Positions 8,532 to 15,838 of a stretch of DNA of 32,590 bases are shown piece after piece. A program made the position numbers and the translations under genes. Position 1 is the first letter of the stretch, and each line of letters begins with the position of its first letter. The notes under the pieces are model-generated. The model worked only from the letters and a program-made list of their open reading frames with translations. It did no database searches and was not told the DNA's origin. The stretch is taken from contig QHXY01000005.1 in assembly GCA_003223145.1 (NCBI GenBank), forward strand, positions 1 to 32,590, given 5' to 3'. This stretch comes from Acidobacteriota bacterium. Its GTDB lineage: Bacteria; Acidobacteriota; Polarisedimenticolia; Gp22-AA2.

Positions 8532-9694
8532 ATTTCAAGGGGACGCGATCGATCCGCAAGGACGACGTGACGCGTCTGGTCGAGCTCGCCGGCGGCACCT
8601 GGAACGGGTACACCTGGCTGGACGTGACCTCGTATTTCGAGACGGTGCAGAGCGACGCCCTGGAGGCGATGCTGCGTCTCGAGGCCTCGCGCATGACCGA
8701 GTGCCTGTACTCCAGAACCGAGGTCGATCGCGAAAGGACCGTCGTCATCTCCGAGCTCCAGGGAAGCGAGAACGACCCGCGCACCTATCTCGACAAGGAG
8801 GTCACCGGGACCGCGCTGCAGGCTCATCCCTACCGCTGGCCGACCATCGGGTACCTGTCGGACCTGCGGGCGATCACGCGCGACGACCTGTACGCCCACT
8901 ACCGCCGGTACTACGTCCCGAACAACTCGATTCTCGTGGTGGCGGGTGATTTCGACACGCCGAGGGCTCTCGGTCTCGTCCGGCGCCACTTCGGGAAGAT
9001 TCGCGCCGGCGCCGATCCGCCGCAGGTGCGGACGCAGGAGCCGCCTCAGGGCGGCGAGCGGCGCCTGACGCTGCGCCGGCCGTCGGGGGCGGCCTATCTC
9101 GACGTCGCGTTTCACGCGCCGGCCGCGGCCGACCCCGACTTCGCGACGCTCCTTCTGCTGGACGGGATACTTGCCGGCGGGCCGACGGTCAACGCCTGGC
9201 GAGGGCACGACGGCCGCGGGTCGGTCAAATCGTCGCGCCTGTACCGCGCCCTCGTCGAGGGCGACCTGGCGAGCGAGGTTTCCACCTCGGTCGTCCCGAC
9301 CCGCCATCCTTATCTTTACCGGATCGTCGTGACCGCCAAGCAGGGCATCGAGCCCGTCCGCATCGAGGCGGCGCTGGACACGGAGATTGATCGCCTGGCG
9401 CGGGGCGATCTCGAGCCGCGCGACCTGGAGCGCGCCAGGAACCAGTTCCTGGCGCGCTACGCGCTGGAGTCGGAGAGCACCACGGACGCCGCCCATCAGC
9501 TCGGGTTCTTCGAGACCATCGGCGGTCACGCGTTGTTCCTCGACCTGCCGCGCCGGGTCGCTGCCGTCGGCGCCGCCGACGTCGCCAGACTGGCCCGCGC
9601 CCGGCTGGCCGCCGACCGTCGGACCGTGGGCACCCTGGTCCCCGCCGGTCCTTCGGCCGTAGCCGCCGCGGCCCCGGACGGACCGACACGATGA
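8384..9694 (+). CDS. M16 family zinc peptidase (catalytic subunit-like); 5' end uncertain
   Basis: TRLPNGLTVILRE...ISHWVEHMNFKGT (HxxEH present), E residues in RTVVISELQGSENDP; no ATG/GTG/TTG in this frame for about 40 codons upstream. Confidence 0.85.
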   Translation, partial: GATRLPNGLTVILREMRHAPVVSVWCWYRVGSRDERPGITGISHWVEHMNFKGTRSIRKDDVTRLVELAGGTWNGYTWLDVTSYFETVQSDALEAMLRLEASRMTECLYSRTEVDRERTVVISELQGSENDPRTYLDKEVTGTALQAHPYRWPTIGYLSDLRAITRDDLYAHYRRYYVPNNSILVVAGDFDTPRALGLVRRHFGKIRAGADPPQVRTQEPPQGGERRLTLRRPSGAAYLDVAFHAPAAADPDFATLLLLDGILAGGPTVNAWRGHDGRGSVKSSRLYRALVEGDLASEVSTSVVPTRHPYLYRIVVTAKQGIEPVRIEAALDTEIDRLARGDLEPRDLERARNQFLARYALESESTTDAAHQLGFFETIGGHALFLDLPRRVAAVGAADVARLARARLAADRRTVGTLVPAGPSAVAAAAPDGPTR

Positions 9695-10906
9695 ACGCGG
9701 CCCGCACCGCCCTGGGCAACGGCCTGGTCATCATCGCCCGCGACAACCGCGCTGCGAAATCCATCGCGGTGCGGCTCGTCCTGGAGGCGGGAGCCGCCTT
9801 CGACCCGCCGGGCCAGGAGGGGACCGCCGCGCTGGCCGCCGATCTCCTGGACCGCGGCGCCGGGGCCCTGTCGGCGGGGGAGATTGCCGGCTACTTCGAC
9901 GATCTCGGGGTCTCCTACTCCGCCGCCGCCCGGCGGGACACGCTGGAAATCGAGTTCCGGCTCCTGTCGGAGCACCTCCCCGGCATCCTGGAGCGCCTGC
10001 GCATCCTGGCCGCGGAACCAACTTTCCCCGAGAAGGAGGTGGCGCGCCAGAAGGGGCTGATGCTCACGGCGATCGCGGAGCGCGACCAGGACACCTCGTC
10101 CGTGTGCGAAATCGCCCTGGCCCAGGCGGTGTTTCCCACCGGCCACCCGTATCACGCCCCGCGTCTCGGGACCCGCGACAGCGTGCGGCGCATCGGGCGC
10201 GCCGGCCTCCTCGCCTTCCACCAGGCGCGCTTCCGCCCTTCGGGTGCAGTCCTCAGCATGGCAGGCGACTTCGAGCGGACCCGCGCCCTGGAGATCGCCG
10301 CGGGTGTCTTCGCCTCGTGGACCGATGGCGCGGGACGGGCCCGCGCGGTCATCCCCGACGCGCCGGCCCCGGACCGCTCGATCATTGTGGCGCGTCCGAT
10401 CGAGGGAAAGACCCAGGCTGATATCGGTCTCGGCTTCCGCGGGCTCAGGCGCCTGTCGCCGGACCTGCCGGCGGCCCTGGTCCTCAACAGCGTCGTGGGG
10501 GAGTTCGCCCTCGGGGGACGTCTCGGCAAAGCGATCCGCGACCGGGCGGGCCTCGCCTACTTCGTCTACTCCCGGTTCACCGCCGGTCTGGGGGCCGGCC
10601 CGTTCGTGGTGCGCTCCGGGGTCGCGCCGGAGGGCGTGCGGCGGGCGCTCGACCTGATGCGCCGGACCATCGAACGGGTGCGCCGCCACGGGGTGACCCC
10701 CGCCGAGGTGAACGATTCGAAACGGGCCCTCGCCGCCGCCGTGCCCCGACGGATGGAGACCAACACCGAGTCGGCCGCCGTTCTCGCCGACGCCGAGTTC
10801 TACGGCCACGGGATCGACTACCCTGAGAAGCTGCCGCTACTTCACCCTCGGGCGCCACGTGCTCGTCGTCGCCGGCCCCGCCCTGGACGAGGAGGCTCTC
10901 CGATGA
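9691..10906 (+). pseudogene. Second M16 family peptidase-like gene (non-catalytic partner type), frame-disrupted near 10835
   Basis: ATGA overlap with upstream M16; ALGNGLVIIARDN...; no HxxEH. C-terminal homology (RYFTLGRHVLVVAGPALDEEALR*) resumes in another frame, stop TGA 10904-10906. Confidence 0.75.
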
Positions 10907-12663
10907 CCCCGCGATTCCGACCGCCGGACGCCGCGGCGTGGCGCGCCGGCGGGGCGCTCCTCCTGGCCGCCCTCGCACTCGGCGCCGGCCACGCGGCGCC
11001 CCAACCGTCGCCGGCGGATGCGACCCGGGGCGCCGCGGCGCCCGTGGCGGCCGCCGAGACGTACGACGTCCTGCTGCGCGGCGGCCGGATCGTCGATGGC
11101 TCCGGCAACCCGTGGTACGTCGGTGACGTCGCGATCCGCGGCGACCGGATCGCCGCCATCGGCGGTCTCAGGGACGCCCGCGCCCGCCGGACCATCGATG
11201 CGCGCGGGCTCGTGATCGCGCCGGGCTTCATCGACCTGCTCGGACAGTCGGAGATCACGGTCCTGGTCGACCCGCACGTGCGCAGCAAGGTCACCCAGGG
11301 GATCACCACCGAGCTGACCGGTGAGGGAGGATCGATCGCGCCGCAGACGTCCTTCACGATCGAAGACAAGATCGCCGTCGACTGGCGCGACTTCGACGGC
11401 TATTTCAGGCGGCTCAAGGAGAGGGGAACGGCGATCAACTTCGCGCACCTGGTCGGGGCGACGCAGGTCCGGCAGGCGGTGCTGAAGAGCGACAACCGGC
11501 TGCCCGACGCCGCGGAGCTCGAGGCGATGAAGCGCCACGTGGCCCGCGCCATGGAGGCAGGGGCCTTCGGCGTGTCGTCGTCCCTCATCTATCCTCCCGC
11601 CAGCTTCTCGGACACGCACGAGCTGGTCGAGCTGGCCAGGGTGGCGGCGCGCTACGGCGGCTTCTACGCCTCGCACATCCGCAACGAGGCCGACGACATC
11701 ATCCCGGCCCTCAAGGAGGCGGAGGCGATCGGCGAGCAGGCCGGCGTCCCGATCGAGGTGTGGCATCTCAAGTGCGCCGGGCGGAAGAACTGGGGTCGGA
11801 TGAAGGAGGTCGCCGCGGAGATCGAGTCGGCGCGGGCGCGGGGCATCGACATGACCGCCGACATCTATCCCTACCCGGCCTCCTCGACCGGCCTGGCGGC
11901 CAGCCTTCCGCCCACCGCCTCGGAAGGCGGTGTCGCGAGGCTGGTGGAGAGGCTGAAGGACCCCGCCGAGCGGGCGCGCATCCGCGCCGAGATCGAGAAC
12001 CCAACCGGCCGCTACGAGAACCCGTTCCACAACGTCGGCGGACCCGAGGGCGTCCTCATCGTCGGCGTGCGAACGCCGGCCAACAAGAAGTACCAGGGAA
12101 AGCGGCTTTCCGAGATCGCCGCCCTGCGCGGCCAGGACGCCATCGATACGATGTTCGATCTCCTGGTCGAGGAGAGCGGATCGGTGGACTGCGTCTACTT
12201 CGCGATGTCCGAGGACGACGTGAAGACCGCGATGGTGCAGCCCTGGGTGGCGTTCAACTGCGACAACGCCGGCGTGTCGCCCGACGGCGTCCTGGGCGCC
12301 AGCATGTGCCACCCGCGCGCCTACGGCACCTTCCCGCGCGTCCTCGGCCGCTACGTGCGCGATGACCAGGTCCTGCGTCTCGAGGAGGCCGTCCGCAAGA
12401 TGACCTCCCTCCCGGCGCAGAGACTCGGCTTGCGCGATCGGGGCCTGCTGCGCCCCGGCGCGTACGCCGACGTGACGGTCTTCCACCCGGGCAAGGTGAT
12501 CGACCGCGCCACCTTCGACAACCCGCACCAGTACTCGGAAGGGATCGTCTACGTCTTCGTGAACGGGGCGTCGGTGGTCGACCAGGGGAAAATCACCGAC
12601 CGGCTGCCGGGGCGGATCCTGCGCGGACCCGGATACCGGCCGGCGGCCACGCCCGGCCGCTGA
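10903..12663 (+). CDS. N-acyl-D-amino-acid deacylase-like amidohydrolase
   Basis: ATG at 10903 (ATGA overlap with true M16 stop), signal-like N-terminus, YDVLLRGGRIVDGSGNPWYVGDVAIRGDRIAAIG, GFYASHIRNEAD, TADIYPYPASSTGL, LRPGAYADVTVFHP. Confidence 0.88.
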   Translation: MTPRFRPPDAAAWRAGGALLLAALALGAGHAAPQPSPADATRGAAAPVAAAETYDVLLRGGRIVDGSGNPWYVGDVAIRGDRIAAIGGLRDARARRTIDARGLVIAPGFIDLLGQSEITVLVDPHVRSKVTQGITTELTGEGGSIAPQTSFTIEDKIAVDWRDFDGYFRRLKERGTAINFAHLVGATQVRQAVLKSDNRLPDAAELEAMKRHVARAMEAGAFGVSSSLIYPPASFSDTHELVELARVAARYGGFYASHIRNEADDIIPALKEAEAIGEQAGVPIEVWHLKCAGRKNWGRMKEVAAEIESARARGIDMTADIYPYPASSTGLAASLPPTASEGGVARLVERLKDPAERARIRAEIENPTGRYENPFHNVGGPEGVLIVGVRTPANKKYQGKRLSEIAALRGQDAIDTMFDLLVEESGSVDCVYFAMSEDDVKTAMVQPWVAFNCDNAGVSPDGVLGASMCHPRAYGTFPRVLGRYVRDDQVLRLEEAVRKMTSLPAQRLGLRDRGLLRPGAYADVTVFHPGKVIDRATFDNPHQYSEGIVYVFVNGASVVDQGKITDRLPGRILRGPGYRPAATPGR

Positions 12664-12666
12664 GGG

Positions 12667-13898
12667 TCAGCGCTCCCTGAACACCTCGCCGCCCTTCATG
12701 ACGAACCGCACCCTGCGCAAGGCGGAGATGTCGGCCAGGGGGTTGCCGTCGACCGCGATGACATCGGCCAGCTTCCCAGGCTCCACGGCGCCGATCCGAT
12801 CCTGCCAGCCGAGCAGCTCCGCGTCGACGAGCGTCGCCGCCTGGATCGCCTTGAGCGCCGGCATGCCGGCCTCCACCATCAGCTCGAGCTCGCGCGCCGC
12901 GCTGGCCGGCGGAAAGTCGCCCGCGTCGCTTCCCGAGGCGATCTTCAGCTTCATGCGCAGGGCACGCTGGAACGTGTCGCGGTGCCCGTCCACCACCTTC
13001 TTCCATGCCGGAGTGGGGCTCTCCTCCCAGGAGACGTGGTAGGCCGCCAGCGTCGGGCAGTAATAAACCCCCTTGTCGAGCATCATCTTGAGTGTGGCGT
13101 CGTCCAGGAACAGACCGTGCTCCACCGAGCGCACCCCGGCCCGGATCGCGGCGCGCGCCGCGTCGTCTCCGTAGCAGTGCGCGGCCGCCGGGCGGTGCCG
13201 GCGGCCGGCCTCGTCCACCAGGGCGTCCATCTCCTCCTGCGTCATGGTGACGCGCAGATCGACGATCTCCCCGGTCGGCAGGAACTTCCGGTAATCGCCG
13301 TAAAACTTGATCCAGTCGGCCCCGTGCTCGATCTGCTCGCGCACCGCCTTGCGGATCTCCCAGGGCCCGTCGGCGATCTGCACCCCCTTCGGGACGGTGA
13401 CCTCGGGGGCGTACCCGAGAAGCGCGTAGTTTCCGGTGGTCGAGATGGCGCGCGTCGCCACCTGCATCCGGGGACCGGGGACGATCCCGTCGCCGATGGC
13501 GTCCCGCAGCTCCGCGTCCCCGAACAGCGCGCCCTCCGTCTCGAGATCGCGGATCGTCGTGAATCCGTTCATGAGCGCGGTGCGCGCCGCTACCGTCGCC
13601 CGGATCGTCCGATAGGGCGTCGATTCCTTCAGGAGCTGCTCATCGTATTCCGCCGCGGTGATGTGTAGAGCGCCGCCCCCTCCGGCGGCTTCGCCCCGGC
13701 GTCGAGTACTCTGTCGATCCGGTCGCCCTGGACGATCACCAGGGCGCCCTCCTTGAGGGCGCCGGTCCGGACGTCGAGCAGCCGCCCGCAGCGCAGGGCG
13801 GAGATCTTCGGCGGCGGCGCCGGCCTCGCGGTTTCGGCGCCGAGGGCCGGGCCGGTCGCCAGGCCGGCGGCGGCAAGGCAGAGCAGAAGCGATTTCAT
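12667..13898 (-). pseudogene. Amidohydrolase (imidazolonepropionase/Xaa-Pro dipeptidase-like), frame-disrupted near 13660-13667
   Basis: N-terminal part MKSLLLCLAAAGLATGPALG...GRLLDVRTGALKEGALVIVQGDRIDRV in one frame; ITAAEYDEQLLKESTPYRTIRATVAARTALMNGFTTIRDLETEG...HCYGDDAARAAIRAGVRSVEHG...ASGSDAG in another. Confidence 0.8.
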
Positions 13899-13912
13899 GA
13901 GGAGCCTTCCAT

Positions 13913-15724
13913 TCAGGCGGTGCGCCGCTGCGTCATGTGCAGCGCGTAGGCCGACAGGCCGAGGAGGATCAGGATCGGCAGAATGAGGTTCCAGGGCTCG
14001 GAGCAGTAACACAACGTCACGAACCCGCCCGCGAACGCGACGAGCGTGACCAGCTTGAGATGCTGTGGCAGCGGCGCCACCCCGTCGCCCATCCGGCTGT
14101 GCCGGTGGCCGTACAACGTGTAGATCGTCAGGCCGATCGCCAGCCAGCCCGCGAAGCGCCACCAGGTAAGCGCCGGAAGCCCCGCCATCAGCCAGACACA
14201 CGAACCGATGCCAGCCAGCGCGAACTCGGTCTTCACGATCTCCGGCACTATGCGGCCGGTAAGCTTCGCCCACAGCCCAATCACCGAGAAAAGCGTGCCG
14301 ACGACCGCGAGAAGCAACACGACCACGTGCTCGGCCACCTGGCCCCAACCTTCGTGCAGGATTTCCCGCGGTAGATACCACAGGATCAACAGCCAGACCG
14401 GCAGGAGCGGGATCCACGGTGTCTTGAAGGGTCGCTGGCGATGCGGCTCGGTGTGCCGCAGGAGCATGACGCCGAGGCAGACCAGCACGAACGCGAACAG
14501 TGTGCCGATGTTGGTCAGCTCGACGATCTTGTCGAGCGGCGAGAACAGGGCGAAGAACGCGACGAACACCCCCGTCCAGATGGTCGTCACGTGGGGGGTG
14601 CGGTAGCGCGGGTGCACTCTCGCAAAAATTTTCGGAAGCAGGCCGTCGCGCGACATCGAGAAGAAGATGCGCGGCTGCCCGAGCTGGAAGACCAGGAGCA
14701 CCGCCGTCATCGCCACCACCGCTCCAAACGACACCACCCCGGCCGCCCAGTCGAGATGGATGAAGGCCAGCGCCGCCGGCAGCGGGTCGGCGATGCCCAG
14801 GTTCTGCCAGGGAATGATGCCGATGAGGACCGCCGCAACCGCCACATAAATCACTGTGCAGATCAAGAGAGACCCGATGATTCCGATCGGGATGTCGCGC
14901 TTCGGATTGCGCGTCTCCTCGGCGGCGGTCGAAACGGCGTCGAAGCCGATGTACGAGAAGAAGATCAACGCCGCCCCCGCCTGCACGCCGGCCCAGCCGT
15001 TCGGGATGAACGGCGTGAAATGGTCCGGCCGGACATACTTGAATCCGACCCAGACGAACAGGACGAGGATGAGGATCTTGATCCCCACCATGATGTTGTT
15101 GAAGACGGCGCTCTCCTTGACGCCGATGACCAGCACCCAGGTGATGAGCGCGACGATGGCGACCGCCATGATGTTCATGACGATGGGAAATCCGAAGAGG
15201 TGCGGCGCCGATTCGATGATCCTGGGGGTCTTGGTCGCGGTCTCGTAGTCGATTGTCAGCCAGTCGTAGATGCGGAACCCGAAGGCGCTCTGCAGGACGT
15301 CGTTGAAGTGAGCCGCCCAGGAGATCGCCACCGCGATGTTCCCTACCGCGTACTCGATGATCAAGTCCCAGCCGATGATCCAGGCGACCATCTCGCCCAG
15401 GGTGGCGTAAGCGTAGGTGTACGCGCTGCCGGAGATCGGGATCATGGCCGCGAACTCGGCGTAGCAGAGCGCCGAGAAGATGCACGCCACGGCCGTGAGG
15501 ATAAAGGACAGAATGATCGCCGGGCCGGCGCCTGGGCGGTCGGCGTTGCCGGCGGTCGCCGTCCCGATGGCGGCGAAGATGCCGGTTCCGATGACCGCGC
15601 CGATCCCGAGCATGGTCAGGTCGAGCGAGGTCAGGGTGCGCTTCAGCCCGTGCTCGGCGCCCGCCTCGGACTCGCGCGTGATCCGATCGACGCTCTTCGT
15701 CCGGAACAGGGCCCCGAGCTTCAT
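13913..15724 (-). CDS. APC superfamily amino acid permease
   Basis: LTMLGIGAVIGTGIFAAIGTAT, GPAIILSFILTAVACIFSALCYAEFAAMIPISGSAYTYAYATLGE, FFSYIGFDAVSTAAEETRNPKRDIPIGI. Confidence 0.93.
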   Translation of the reverse strand: MKLGALFRTKSVDRITRESEAGAEHGLKRTLTSLDLTMLGIGAVIGTGIFAAIGTATAGNADRPGAGPAIILSFILTAVACIFSALCYAEFAAMIPISGSAYTYAYATLGEMVAWIIGWDLIIEYAVGNIAVAISWAAHFNDVLQSAFGFRIYDWLTIDYETATKTPRIIESAPHLFGFPIVMNIMAVAIVALITWVLVIGVKESAVFNNIMVGIKILILVLFVWVGFKYVRPDHFTPFIPNGWAGVQAGAALIFFSYIGFDAVSTAAEETRNPKRDIPIGIIGSLLICTVIYVAVAAVLIGIIPWQNLGIADPLPAALAFIHLDWAAGVVSFGAVVAMTAVLLVFQLGQPRIFFSMSRDGLLPKIFARVHPRYRTPHVTTIWTGVFVAFFALFSPLDKIVELTNIGTLFAFVLVCLGVMLLRHTEPHRQRPFKTPWIPLLPVWLLILWYLPREILHEGWGQVAEHVVVLLLAVVGTLFSVIGLWAKLTGRIVPEIVKTEFALAGIGSCVWLMAGLPALTWWRFAGWLAIGLTIYTLYGHRHSRMGDGVAPLPQHLKLVTLVAFAGGFVTLCYCSEPWNLILPILILLGLSAYALHMTQRRTA

Positions 15725-15838
15725 CCCAGGAGCGCTCCGTGCTGTCGCTGTCGGTGGAATTCGAAAGGCGGCGAAAATATACGCGAGCCCTCCGTGGGGA
15801 GTCAACCGCACCGCGAGGCCGGGCAGGCGGCGACGCGC

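Noticed and set aside
13913-13986. Small plus-strand ORF 13753-13986 and similar short ORFs
   Set aside because: Overlap convincing genes on the other strand and show only shadow-ORF composition.
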